A DNA stretch of 64,000 nt from Pseudomonas pohangensis (GTDB lineage: Bacteria; Pseudomonadota; Gammaproteobacteria; Pseudomonadales; Pseudomonadaceae), in assembly GCF_900105995.1 (NCBI RefSeq), contig NZ_LT629785.1, positions 1,302,001 through 1,366,000 of the forward strand, written 5' to 3'. Numbering within the stretch: position 1 is the first letter of the stretch; each line of letters starts with the position of its first letter. Below, in pieces: positions 1 to 8,212 of the stretch. Position numbers and translations under genes: made by a program. The notes beneath the pieces were generated by a model. That model did not search any database. It was not told where the DNA came from and saw only the letters and a program-made list of their open reading frames with translations.

Positions 1-834
1 ACCTATGTACTGCGTACCGGTGCCGAAGTGGCGGTGCAGCGCAATGGTAGTTACGTGCCGGTCAGCGGTAACACCCAGGTGCTGTTCAAGTACTACGTGC
101 CGGGTGCGACTTACGAAAGCATCAACAACCGCATGTTCTTCTATCTGAACCAGATCAAGAGCCCGGCGCGTCTGGCCGGTGGTGCCACCCTGGTACATGA
201 AACCCTCGATCAGGTTGCCGAACCGCGTCAAGCCTGGCAGTACAGTTCCGGTCAGCGTCGCGTACGCCGTGCGCCAAACCTGGCATACGATTCGCCGATC
301 GACGAGTCGGATGCTCTGCGTACGGCGGATGACACCGACATGTACAACGGTTCGCCAAACCGTTACGACTGGAAGCTGATCGGCAAGAAGGAAGTCTATA
401 TCCCGTACAACAACTATCGCCTGACCGCGAAAGGTGTGAAGTACGACGATATTCTCAAGCCGGGCCATCTCGATCCTGCATTGACCCGCTGGGAATTGCA
501 CCGTGTGTGGGTAGTGGAAGCCAACCTGAAGGCTGATGCCCGGCACATCTACTCCAAGCGCGTGTTCTTCCTCGACGAGGACAGCTGGCAAGCAGCAGAA
601 GTGGATCAGTACGATGGCCGTGGTGACCTGTGGCGCGTTTCGCTGGCCTACCTGAAGAACTACTACGATCTGCCGACTACCTGGAGTGCGCTGGACGTTT
701 ATCACGACCTGCAGTCCGGCCGTTACCACGTGCAGAACCTGGATAGTGAAGAAGAGACCACCCTGCAGTTCAACCTGCCGGTTCCTGCTGACGGTGAGTT
801 CACTCCGGCTGCGCTGCGTCGCGGCGGCAGGTGA
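1..834 (+). CDS. DUF1329 family protein, C-terminal part (5' end outside window)
   Basis: The frame is open from the first base, so the gene begins upstream of the window; 277 codons are visible before TGA. The aromatic, Tyr/Trp-rich sequence with short beta-strand-like segments and a closing LQFNLPVPADGEFTPAALRR stretch is typical of the C-terminus of DUF1329 proteins, which are related to outer-membrane lipoprotein-sorting folds. In pseudomonads these genes usually sit beside a DUF1302 beta-barrel-like gene, a Ycf48-like propeller and an MMPL transporter, the last two of which follow here. The role is inferred to be envelope handling of hydrophobic compounds; no function is proven by the sequence. 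A strong terminator follows directly. Confidence 0.85.
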   Translation, partial: TYVLRTGAEVAVQRNGSYVPVSGNTQVLFKYYVPGATYESINNRMFFYLNQIKSPARLAGGATLVHETLDQVAEPRQAWQYSSGQRRVRRAPNLAYDSPIDESDALRTADDTDMYNGSPNRYDWKLIGKKEVYIPYNNYRLTAKGVKYDDILKPGHLDPALTRWELHRVWVVEANLKADARHIYSKRVFFLDEDSWQAAEVDQYDGRGDLWRVSLAYLKNYYDLPTTWSALDVYHDLQSGRYHVQNLDSEEETTLQFNLPVPADGEFTPAALRRGGR

Positions 835-850
835 TCGGACCGAGGTGAAG

Positions 851-881
851 AAAAGCCGCTACCTGCTAGCGGCTTTTTTTT
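851..881 (+). terminator. Rho-independent terminator after the DUF1329 gene
   Basis: An 11-bp perfect stem (851-861 with 867-877) around a 5-nt loop runs into an uninterrupted T tract. It separates the DUF1329 gene from the Ycf48-like/MMPL pair. Confidence 0.9.
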
Positions 882-925
882 AGCTGATGTCAGTGCCATG
901 TGTTTCCGGCTAATGGATATGCTTT

Positions 926-990
926 TGTGGGAGCGGGCATGCCCGCGATAGAGTGCCAGGCAATGTATCGCGGGCATGCCCGCTCCCACA
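926..990. repeat. REPIN (inverted pair of REP sequences)
   Basis: Two arms of about 23 bases, TGTGGGAGCGGGCATGCCCG... and its reverse complement, flank a 19-base centre and would fold into one long hairpin; each arm also has its own small palindrome (GGGCATGCCC). This is the layout of Pseudomonas REP doublets. Related copies occur near 24.72, 39.12 and 56.80 kb. Confidence 0.85.
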
Positions 991-1068
991 GGGTTCGGAT
1001 AACCTGTGACAGATAACTCGGATATTTGCGCTACGTTTCTTGAGTCAGTTGTCGGGAGTTTTCACAAC

Positions 1069-1179
1069 ATGGCTTTGAACACATTCACAAACGCTCTTGC
1101 CAAAGGCGTAACCGCCAAAGCGGGTACGCTGCGATTTAAACGCTGCATCTGCCGCAAGAATCTTCAGGGGGAAACATGA
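1069..1179 (+). CDS. Possible 36-residue leader ORF overlapping the Ycf48-like gene
   Basis: ATG at 1069 has GGGAG ten bases upstream, and the frame runs 36 codons to a TGA that overlaps the next gene's ATG (ATGA at 1176-1179). The peptide starts MALNTFTNALAKG and has two Cys near the end (CIC). The arrangement suits translational coupling, but there is no recognised family and chance is possible. The remainder of the 835-1175 interval holds only the terminator and the REPIN. Confidence 0.25.
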   Translation: MALNTFTNALAKGVTAKAGTLRFKRCICRKNLQGET

Positions 1180-2264
1180 TCGAACTTTTCAGTAGCAGGT
1201 CTGTAGCGAGCAGCATTGCAAGCCTCGCACGACCAGCGAAGCGCTTTTCACTATCCGCCTTGATGGCCGCACTGATGCTTGCTGGCTCCGGCTTGCCGGT
1301 GCTGGCAGCGCAGGATTCTGTTGCGACCAGTGCCATCGAAGTGCCGGTGGACAAGATCACCAGCACCTTGCTACTCGATGTGGCGAATGCCGGCCAGCGT
1401 CTGGTGGCTGTCGGCCAGCGTGGTCACATCATCTATTCCGATGATCAGGGCAAGAGCTGGACACAGGCCAAGGTGCCGACGCGCCAGTTGCTCACCGCTG
1501 TGTACTTTGTCGATGCACAGCACGGCTGGGCGGTTGGCCACGATGCGCAGATTCTGGTCAGCACCGATGGCGGCGAGACCTGGGCACTGCAGTTTGAAGA
1601 CCCCGAGCGCGAGTCGCCGCTGATAGATGTCTGGTTTGAAAACCTGGAACATGGCTTTGCCGTCGGCGCATACGGCACCCTGCTGGAGACCAGTGATGGC
1701 GGCCAGAGCTGGGAGGATGTTGCCGATTTGCTGGACAACGAAGACGGCGCGCATCTGAATTCGATCATCCAGGTCAAGGATGCCGGGCTGCTGATTGCCG
1801 GCGAAATGGGCATGATATTTCGCTCGGCAGATAACGGGCTGACCTGGGAAACGCTTGAGTCACCCTATGAAGGGTCGCTGTTTGGTGCCTTGCCGCTGAT
1901 GCAGTCGCGCAGCCTGCTGGTGTTCGGCTTGCGCGGCAGTGTGTTCCGCTCCACTGATTTTGGCGACAGCTGGCAGCAGATCACCTTGCCGGGCGATGGC
2001 AGCGAGCCGTTCAAGTTCGGTCTGGCCGGGGCATCGACTCTGCCCGATGGCAGCGTGGTGTTGGTAGGTAATGGCGGCAGCGTGGCAGTCAGTCACGATG
2101 ACGGGCTCACTTTCAGTGTCAGCAACCTGGCCGACCGCAAGCCGTTGAGCAGTGTGGTAGCCGGGGCGGATGGACAGCTGGTTACTGTCGGACAGGGCGG
2201 GGTACAGATGATCAATCAGCCGGGTAGTGCGGCGGCGTCAGGGCAAATGGAGAGTGCGCAATGA
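1176..2264 (+). CDS. Exported Ycf48/BNR-repeat beta-propeller protein
   Basis: The 362-residue product has an N-terminal segment (about 1-45) with a hydrophobic stretch ending near GLPVLAAQ, consistent with export. Five or more propeller blades follow, carrying Asp-box motifs such as STDGGETW, TSDGGQSW, SADNGLTW and STDFGDSW. This is the fold of the photosystem II assembly factor Ycf48; bacterial relatives without photosynthesis are common beside MMPL transporters. A strong AGGGGGA ribosome site precedes the ATG. The stop overlaps the MMPL start (ATGA), so the two are probably co-translated and work together. A periplasmic adaptor or chaperone for the transporter is an inference. Confidence 0.85.
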   Translation: MIELFSSRSVASSIASLARPAKRFSLSALMAALMLAGSGLPVLAAQDSVATSAIEVPVDKITSTLLLDVANAGQRLVAVGQRGHIIYSDDQGKSWTQAKVPTRQLLTAVYFVDAQHGWAVGHDAQILVSTDGGETWALQFEDPERESPLIDVWFENLEHGFAVGAYGTLLETSDGGQSWEDVADLLDNEDGAHLNSIIQVKDAGLLIAGEMGMIFRSADNGLTWETLESPYEGSLFGALPLMQSRSLLVFGLRGSVFRSTDFGDSWQQITLPGDGSEPFKFGLAGASTLPDGSVVLVGNGGSVAVSHDDGLTFSVSNLADRKPLSSVVAGADGQLVTVGQGGVQMINQPGSAAASGQMESAQ

Positions 2265-4639
2265 CACAGATTTGCGAAGGTGAAAAAACCACCTATCTGG
2301 AACGTCTGGTTTTCAACAACCGCTTGAAGGTCATCCTGATCTGTACCCTGGTCACCCTTTTCCTGGCCTTTCAGGCCACAAAGATGCGGCCGCAGACCAG
2401 TTTCGAGAAGATGATTCCACTGCATCATCCCTTCATCGTCAACATGATGGACAACCGTGAGGATCTGGGTGGCGGCAACAGCATCCGCATCTCCCTGGAG
2501 GCCAAGAACGGTGACATCTTCAACAAGGAATACATGGAAACCCTGCGTCAGATGCAGGATGAACTGTTTTACATGCCGGGGGTCGAGCGTTCCGGTTTGC
2601 GTTCCTTGTGGAGCGCCGGGGTACGCTGGACTGAGGTCACCGAAGAGGGCTTTACCGGCGGCGAGGTAATTCCGCAATCCTACAACGGCGACGAACAGAG
2701 TCTGGAAGTACTGCGCAACAACCTGCTCAAATCCGGGCAGATTGGCCGTATGGTGGGCAACAACTTCAAGTCGAGCATCATCGAGGTGCCGCTGCTGGAG
2801 GTGTATCCGGACCCCGAAGACAAAGGCAAGCTGCTGAATCTGGATTATCAGGAGTTTTCCCATCTGCTGGAAAAACAGCTGCGTGACAAATACCAGGCGC
2901 AGAATCCCAACGTCGAGATTCACATTGTCGGCTTTGCCAAGAAGGTCGGTGATCTGATTGATGGTCTGACCATGGTGGTGACCTTCTTCTTCGCCGCCTT
3001 CCTGATCACGCTGGTGCTGTTGTACTGGTTCACCCGCTGCATGCGCAGCACCATCTCGGTGTTGTCGACCACGCTGATCGCGGTGGTCTGGCAGATCGGT
3101 CTGATGCATCTGGTCGGCTTCGGGCTGGATCCCTATTCGATGCTGGTGCCGTTCCTGATCTTTGCCATCGGTATCTCCCATGGTGTGCAGAAGATCAACG
3201 GTATCGCCCTGAACTCCAGTGAAGCGGATACCCCGCTGATTGCCGCCCGGCGGACTTTCCGCCAGCTGTTCCTGCCGGGGATGATCGCCATCCTCGCCGA
3301 TGCGGTGGGCTTCATCACGCTGATGGTGATCGATATCGGGGTGATTCGCGAGCTGGCCCTGAGTGCGTCCATGGGTGTGCTGGTGATCGTGTTCACCAAC
3401 CTGATCCTGCTGCCGGTGGCGATTTCCTATCTGGGTATCAGCAAGAAGGCCATCGATATCAGCAAGCGTGATGCCGTGCGCGAGCACCCGTTCTGGCGTC
3501 TGCTGTCGAACTTTGCCAATCCGAAAGTGGCGGCATTTTCCGTGGTCATCGCGCTGGTGGTGGGTACTTCCGCCTTCTGGTACCAGAAGCACAACCTGCA
3601 GATCGGTGATCTCGACCAGGGTGCACCGGAATTGCGTCCGGACTCGCGTTACAACAAGGATAACGACTTCATCATCAGCAACTATTCGACCAGCTCCGAC
3701 GTGCTGGTGGTAATGGTCAAGAGCAAGGAGGAGATGTGCATGCAGCACCCGAATCTGGTGCTGCTGGATGAGTTGATGTGGAAGCTGGATAACACCGAAG
3801 GGGTGCAATCCACGCTGTCGCTGATTACCGTGTCCAAACAGATGATCATGGCCATGAATGAGGCCAGCCTGAAGTGGCAGTCGCTGTCGCGCAATCAGGA
3901 TGTACTCAATGGTTCGGTGGGGCGCTCTTCCGGCCTGTATAACCCGACCTGCTCGATGGTACCGCTGGTAGTGTTCCTCAATGACCACAAGGCGCATACC
4001 CTGGATCGGGTGGTCAATACGGTGGAGACCTTTGCCAAGGACAACAACAGCGATGACCTGCAGTTCCTGCTGGCTGCCGGTAACGGCGGTATCGAGGCGG
4101 CTACCAATGAGGTGATCAAGACCAACGAGTTGCTGATTCTGATCATGGTCTACATCTGTGTTGGCGTGATGTGCATGATCACCTTCCGTTCGTTCCCGGC
4201 GACCATCTGTATTGTCATTCCGCTGGTACTGACCTCGGTGCTGGGTAATGCGCTGATGGCCTTCCTCGGCATAGGCGTGAAGGTGGCGACGCTGCCGGTG
4301 ATTGCCCTGGGGGTAGGTATCGGTGTGGATTACGGCATCTATATCTACAGTCGTCTGGATACCTATCTGCGTGCCGGCTTGCCGTTGCAGGAAGCCTATT
4401 ACCAGACGCTCAAGTCGACCGGCAAGGCGGTATTGTTCACTGGCCTGTGCCTGGCGATCGGTGTGGCGACCTGGATGTTCTCGGCGATCAAGTTCCAGGC
4501 GGATATGGGGCTGATGCTGACCTTCATGTTCCTGCTGAACATGTTCGGTGCGCTGTGGCTGCTGCCGGCCCTGGCCAACTACCTGATCAAGCCGGAGAAA
4601 CTGGCAGGCAAGAAGGGCGGTTCGCTGCTCGCTCACTAA
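2261..4639 (+). CDS. MMPL-type RND family transporter
   Basis: The 792-residue membrane protein has one N-terminal span (about 28-48), a large periplasmic domain, a cluster of spans at about 240-400, a second periplasmic domain and a closing cluster at about 630-780. This is the duplicated layout of the hydrophobe/lipid-exporter branch of RND proteins (MMPL, HpnN-like). Conserved GVGIGVDYGIYIY near residue 690 matches the family's TM10 region. Such proteins move lipids or other hydrophobic molecules through the inner membrane or periplasm using the proton gradient. It is coupled to the Ycf48-like gene and followed by a terminator. The substrate is unknown; the two acyl-CoA enzymes downstream hint at fatty or isoprenoid compounds. 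Confidence 0.9.
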   Translation: MTQICEGEKTTYLERLVFNNRLKVILICTLVTLFLAFQATKMRPQTSFEKMIPLHHPFIVNMMDNREDLGGGNSIRISLEAKNGDIFNKEYMETLRQMQDELFYMPGVERSGLRSLWSAGVRWTEVTEEGFTGGEVIPQSYNGDEQSLEVLRNNLLKSGQIGRMVGNNFKSSIIEVPLLEVYPDPEDKGKLLNLDYQEFSHLLEKQLRDKYQAQNPNVEIHIVGFAKKVGDLIDGLTMVVTFFFAAFLITLVLLYWFTRCMRSTISVLSTTLIAVVWQIGLMHLVGFGLDPYSMLVPFLIFAIGISHGVQKINGIALNSSEADTPLIAARRTFRQLFLPGMIAILADAVGFITLMVIDIGVIRELALSASMGVLVIVFTNLILLPVAISYLGISKKAIDISKRDAVREHPFWRLLSNFANPKVAAFSVVIALVVGTSAFWYQKHNLQIGDLDQGAPELRPDSRYNKDNDFIISNYSTSSDVLVVMVKSKEEMCMQHPNLVLLDELMWKLDNTEGVQSTLSLITVSKQMIMAMNEASLKWQSLSRNQDVLNGSVGRSSGLYNPTCSMVPLVVFLNDHKAHTLDRVVNTVETFAKDNNSDDLQFLLAAGNGGIEAATNEVIKTNELLILIMVYICVGVMCMITFRSFPATICIVIPLVLTSVLGNALMAFLGIGVKVATLPVIALGVGIGVDYGIYIYSRLDTYLRAGLPLQEAYYQTLKSTGKAVLFTGLCLAIGVATWMFSAIKFQADMGLMLTFMFLLNMFGALWLLPALANYLIKPEKLAGKKGGSLLAH

Positions 4640-4654
4640 GGTTGCACTGCTGAC

Positions 4655-4686
4655 AAAAACCGCGGCCCTGTGCCGCGGTTTTTGTT
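4655..4686 (+). terminator. Rho-independent terminator after the MMPL gene
   Basis: A 12-bp perfect stem AAAAACCGCGGC / GCCGCGGTTTTT (4655-4666 with 4672-4683) closes a 5-nt loop and ends in T residues. The A-rich left arm would also let it act on the opposite strand. Confidence 0.92.
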
Positions 4687-4795
4687 TGTGCTGCCGGCTG
4701 ACCGAATGGGTCAACCGTGCTGAGCGCTTGCGTCATTGAGCCACAGGTACACGATTGCCTACTCTGAGGCTGGTCATTCCGGAGAGTCACTAGCC

Positions 4796-5935
4796 ATGCA
4801 ACGCATTCATTTTGAAACCGAGCACAACATGTTCCGCGAGTCCTTTCGCGCTTTTCTGCAAAAGGAAGTCGTGCCCCATCAGGATGCCTGGGAAGAGGCC
4901 GGCATAGTCAGTCGCGATGCCTGGAAGAAAGCCGGTGAAATGGGCTTCCTGCTGCCGTGGGCGGACGAGGAGTACGGTGGCAGCGGACTGAAGGATTTCC
5001 GCTACGAGCAGATCATGTGCGAGGAGCTGGCCAACATCAACGAGGCCGGTTTCATGCTGCCGCTGCATTCGGCCCTGTGCGGTCCGTACATTGCCGAGTA
5101 CGGCAATGCCGAGCAGAAGGCACGCTTCCTGCCGGGCATCATCAGTGGCGATATCATCCTCGCCGTAGCCATGACCGAGCCCGGCGCCGGCTCCGATCTG
5201 GCCGGTATGAAAACCACTGCGGTGGACAAGGGTGACCATTACGAACTCAATGGCTCCAAGGTGTTCATCTCCAATGGCCTGCTGGCTGATCTGGTGATTG
5301 TCGCGGCAAAAACCGACCCGTCGAACAAGCATGGTATGGGCCTGTTTCTGGTCGAGCGCAATATGCCCGGCTTCGAGCGCGGCACACCACTGAAGAAACT
5401 CGGCATGAAAAGCCAGGACACCGCCGAGCTGTTCTTCAACAACGTCAAGGTGCCGAAGGCCAATCTGCTCGGCGACGCCCGCGGTGGTTTCATCTACCTG
5501 ATGAACATGCTCGCCCAGGAGCGCCTGACCAATGCCTGTGGCGCGGTAGCCGGCGCCGAAGCGGCGTTGCAGACCACCATCGACTATGTGAAGCAGCGCA
5601 AGGCCTTTGACCGGCCGATCTCGCACTTCCAGAACACCCGCTTCAAACTGGCAGAAATGCGCACGCAGATCGACGTGGCGCAGGTGTTTGTCGACCGCTG
5701 CGTGATGGATCACAACCAGAAGCTGCTCAGTGCCGAAGTGGCGGCAGAGGCCAAGCTGTTCACCACCGAACTGCTCGGCAAGGTGGTCGATGAAGGCGTG
5801 CAGTTGCACGGTGGCTGGGGTTACATGTGGGAATATCCGATCTGCAAGATGTATGCGAATGCGCGCATCCAGCGCATCTTTGCCGGTACCTCGGAGATCA
5901 TGAAAGAGATCATCAGTCGCGGTATGAAACTCTGA
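4796..5935 (+). CDS. Acyl-CoA dehydrogenase (LCAD-like)
   Basis: A 379-residue flavoprotein predicted to oxidise an acyl-CoA to the trans-2-enoyl-CoA and pass electrons to ETF. The N-terminal helical domain, the central AMTEPGAGSDLAGMKTTA motif and the C-terminal QLHGGWGYMWEYPICKMYAN and RIFAGTSEIMKEIISRG segments are diagnostic. The residue before GTSEIM is Ala rather than the Glu used as base in MCAD, as in long-chain and branched-chain members, so the base should lie elsewhere (perhaps Glu in the AGAEAAL helix). ATG at 4796 was chosen over an upstream in-frame start because GGAG lies at 4781 and the length then fits the family. A racemase-like gene follows. Confidence 0.92.
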   Translation: MQRIHFETEHNMFRESFRAFLQKEVVPHQDAWEEAGIVSRDAWKKAGEMGFLLPWADEEYGGSGLKDFRYEQIMCEELANINEAGFMLPLHSALCGPYIAEYGNAEQKARFLPGIISGDIILAVAMTEPGAGSDLAGMKTTAVDKGDHYELNGSKVFISNGLLADLVIVAAKTDPSNKHGMGLFLVERNMPGFERGTPLKKLGMKSQDTAELFFNNVKVPKANLLGDARGGFIYLMNMLAQERLTNACGAVAGAEAALQTTIDYVKQRKAFDRPISHFQNTRFKLAEMRTQIDVAQVFVDRCVMDHNQKLLSAEVAAEAKLFTTELLGKVVDEGVQLHGGWGYMWEYPICKMYANARIQRIFAGTSEIMKEIISRGMKL

Positions 5936-5940
5936 AAATG

Positions 5941-5967
5941 TTGCCCTTTCCGGAAAGGAGAGGGCAA
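5941..5967 (+). other. Hairpin between the dehydrogenase and racemase genes
   Basis: Two competing pairings are visible: TTGCCCT with AGGGCAA (5941-5947/5961-5967) and the perfect palindrome CCTTTCCGGAAAGG (5945-5958). There is no T tract, so it is not a standard terminator; it may tune read-through or mRNA decay in the two-gene unit. Confidence 0.4.
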
Positions 5968-6011
5968 GTTCGCATTTCAGGTGATTCTTGCGTAACCGAA
6001 GGAATATGTAG

Positions 6012-7187
6012 ATGAGTGGTCCGTTGTCCTCACTGAAGGTTCTCGATTTCTCCACCTTGCTGCCCGGGCCGTTTGCTTCGCTGATGCTGGCCGACATGGG
6101 TGCAGAAGTGCTGCGCATCGAGTCGCCGACGCGGGTCGATCTGACCCGCCTGTTTCCACCGCATGTCGATGGTGTATCGGCCAGCCATGCCTATCTGAAT
6201 CGCAACAAGCGCTGCATCTCGCTGGATCTGAAAGCGCCGGCCGCGGTCGAGGTGGTCAGGCAACTGGTGCGCGAGTACGACATCGTGCTCGAGCAGTTCC
6301 GCCCGGGCGTAATGGACCGGCTCGGGCTTGGCTATGAAGCACTCAGGGCGATCAATCCCGGGCTGATTTACGTCTCCATCACCGGCTATGGCCAGACCGG
6401 CCCCTACCGCGACCGTGCCGGACATGACATCAACTATCTGGCCCTGGCCGGCATCGCCAGCCACACTGGCCGCACCGAAAGCGGGCCATTGCCGCTGGGT
6501 GTGCAGGTGGCCGACATTGCTGGCGGCTCATTGCATGGTGTGGTCGGCTTGCTGGCTGCGGTGGTGCAACGGCAGGCAACCGGCCAGGGGCAGCATGTGG
6601 ATGTAAGCATGACCGACTGTTCCTTCAGCCTGAATGCCATGGCCGGTGCCGCTTATCTGACCGCGGGTATCGAACCGTCGATGCAGGGCAATGCCATCAA
6701 CGGCGGCAGTTTTTACGATTACTACTGCAGCAGAGACGGTCAGTGGTTCTCGGTGGGCAGCCTGGAGCCGCAATTCATGCAGCAGCTGTGCAGTGCGCTG
6801 GGGCGTCCCGAGCTGGCCGTGCTGGGTTTGCGCCCGGACAAACAGGCGGAACTCAAGAGTGCCCTGCGCGAAGAGTTCGCCAAGCGCGATGCAGCCGAAT
6901 GGCGCGAAGTGTTTGCTGCGCTGGATGCTTGCGTGGAGCCGCTGCTGAAATTTTCCGAAGCGGTCGAGCACCCGCAAATCCGCGCCCGTGAACTGGTAGT
7001 GGACGTGCCGCGTGAGGGGAAACCGGCGCAGCGCCAGCTGGCCCATCCGATCAAGTTCTCTGCCGGGGTTGGCGAACCTCGCCATATAGGTGCGCCGTTG
7101 GGCGCGCATAACGAGGAGGTCCTGCGCGGCCTGGGCTATTCACCGGAGCAGATCGCCGAACTGAAGGCGGCGAAGGTGATTGGCTGA
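6012..7187 (+). CDS. Alpha-methylacyl-CoA racemase-like CoA-transferase family III protein
   Basis: The 391-residue protein belongs to the CaiB/BaiF family. Most members move CoA between acids, but the racemase branch epimerises 2-methylacyl-CoA. The racemase signature is visible: RAGHDINYLALAG places His138, and VADIAGGSL places Asp168, 30 residues apart, as are the catalytic His126/Asp156 of the mycobacterial enzyme. It follows an acyl-CoA dehydrogenase by about 75 bases, which fits branched-chain (isoprenoid or sterol side-chain type) beta-oxidation, where only one stereoisomer is dehydrogenated. The substrate is inferred. The gene has no strong terminator before the convergent rluA. Confidence 0.85.
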   Translation: MSGPLSSLKVLDFSTLLPGPFASLMLADMGAEVLRIESPTRVDLTRLFPPHVDGVSASHAYLNRNKRCISLDLKAPAAVEVVRQLVREYDIVLEQFRPGVMDRLGLGYEALRAINPGLIYVSITGYGQTGPYRDRAGHDINYLALAGIASHTGRTESGPLPLGVQVADIAGGSLHGVVGLLAAVVQRQATGQGQHVDVSMTDCSFSLNAMAGAAYLTAGIEPSMQGNAINGGSFYDYYCSRDGQWFSVGSLEPQFMQQLCSALGRPELAVLGLRPDKQAELKSALREEFAKRDAAEWREVFAALDACVEPLLKFSEAVEHPQIRARELVVDVPREGKPAQRQLAHPIKFSAGVGEPRHIGAPLGAHNEEVLRGLGYSPEQIAELKAAKVIG

Positions 7188-7259
7188 GGCGTTCAGCCGG
7201 TTGCTCGTCAATTACCGGGTGCCCGGCAAACCGGCTTGTCCGATCGGGGCTTGTGCAGG

Positions 7260-7901
7260 CTAAAACGGTGCCGGGCACTCGAAGCGCAGGCGTTCGCCGC
7301 TTTGCGGGTGTGTCAGGCTGAGCATGCTGGCATGCAGGCACAGGCGGTCTGCGGCAGCCAGCGCCTGTTCATGGGCATACAGCATGTCACCAAGCAGCGG
7401 ATGGCCGATGGACAGCATATGCACCCGTAGCTGATGTGAGCGCCCGGTGATCGGCGTCAGCTCGACCCGGCAATACTCCGCATGCCGTTCGAGCACGCGC
7501 CAGAAGGTCTGTGCATGTTTGCCCAGTTCATGATCAACCACGTGGCGTGGCTTGGTCGGCGGGTCATAGCGGAGGGGCAGGTCGATCTGCCCGCTATCGC
7601 CTTGCGGCTGGCCCCAGCACAGGGCGGTGTAGGTTTTTTCGGTTTCGCGGTCATGGAACTGCCGGGACAGTTCGCGATGGCTGTCGGCATCGCGGGCCAG
7701 CACGATCAGGCCGGAGGTTTCCCAGTCCAGACGATGCACGATACGCGCTTCCGGATAGCCGTTTTCCTGCAGGCGGGTGACCAGACAGTCGCGGTTGTCT
7801 TCGGCGCGGCCGGGCACAGAGAGCAGCAGGGTCGGCTTGTTGATCACCAGTAGCGCAGCATCCTGGTGAACGATCTGGATAGTTGACAGCGGCATCGGCA
7901 T
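7260..7901 (-). CDS. rluA: RluA-type pseudouridine synthase
   Basis: The 213-residue protein matches E. coli RluA along its length: INKPTLLLSVPGR near the N-terminus, the catalytic HRLDWETSGLIVLA motif (Asp59) and PITGRSHQLRVHMLSIGHPLLGD near residue 150. RluA isomerises U746 of 23S rRNA and U32 of some tRNAs. There is no S4 domain, as in RluA and unlike RluC/RluD. It lies downstream of minE on the same strand with about 50 bases between, so it may be read from the min operon. Two in-frame ATGs six bases apart (7901 and 7895) could serve as the start. Confidence 0.92.
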   Translation of the reverse strand: MPMPLSTIQIVHQDAALLVINKPTLLLSVPGRAEDNRDCLVTRLQENGYPEARIVHRLDWETSGLIVLARDADSHRELSRQFHDRETEKTYTALCWGQPQGDSGQIDLPLRYDPPTKPRHVVDHELGKHAQTFWRVLERHAEYCRVELTPITGRSHQLRVHMLSIGHPLLGDMLYAHEQALAAADRLCLHASMLSLTHPQSGERLRFECPAPF

Positions 7902-7954
7902 TCCAAAAATGACAACGGCGACCAGAGGGTCGCCGTCGATTGTCCTGCAGGCGA

Positions 7955-8212
7955 TCAGCGATCGGGCAGGGTGATGTTCAATTCCAGGATCGAGCAGGTG
8001 CCCTGGTTCTCCAGAGCGACATGCACCTGGTCCTGATCGATATTGACGTACTTGCGAATCACCTCGACCAGTTCTTTCTGCAGGGCTGGCAGGTAGTCCG
8101 GCTGGGTGCGCTGGCCGCGTTCGTGGGCAACAATGATCGACAGTCGCTCCTTGGCGACGGAAGCGGTGGTGTTTTGCGTTTTGCGTTGACGGAAGAAATC
8201 AAAAATATTCAT
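7955..8212 (-). CDS. minE: Cell division topological specificity factor MinE
   Basis: The 85-residue protein starts MNIFDFFRQRK, the membrane-contact and MinD-binding region, followed by the dimeric beta domain containing VIRKYVNIDQDQVHVALEN. MinE stimulates the MinD ATPase and drives the pole-to-pole oscillation that keeps MinC away from midcell. Its ATG overlaps the minD stop (ATGA), and it is the third gene of minCDE. Confidence 0.97.
   Translation of the reverse strand: MNIFDFFRQRKTQNTTASVAKERLSIIVAHERGQRTQPDYLPALQKELVEVIRKYVNIDQDQVHVALENQGTCSILELNITLPDR

Noticed and set aside
2216..4714. Very long open frame (over 800 codons) on the minus strand opposite the MMPL gene
   Set aside because: Its translation is Gln/His/Arg-rich low-complexity sequence caused by the G+C bias of the real gene; the plus-strand protein has clear RND features.
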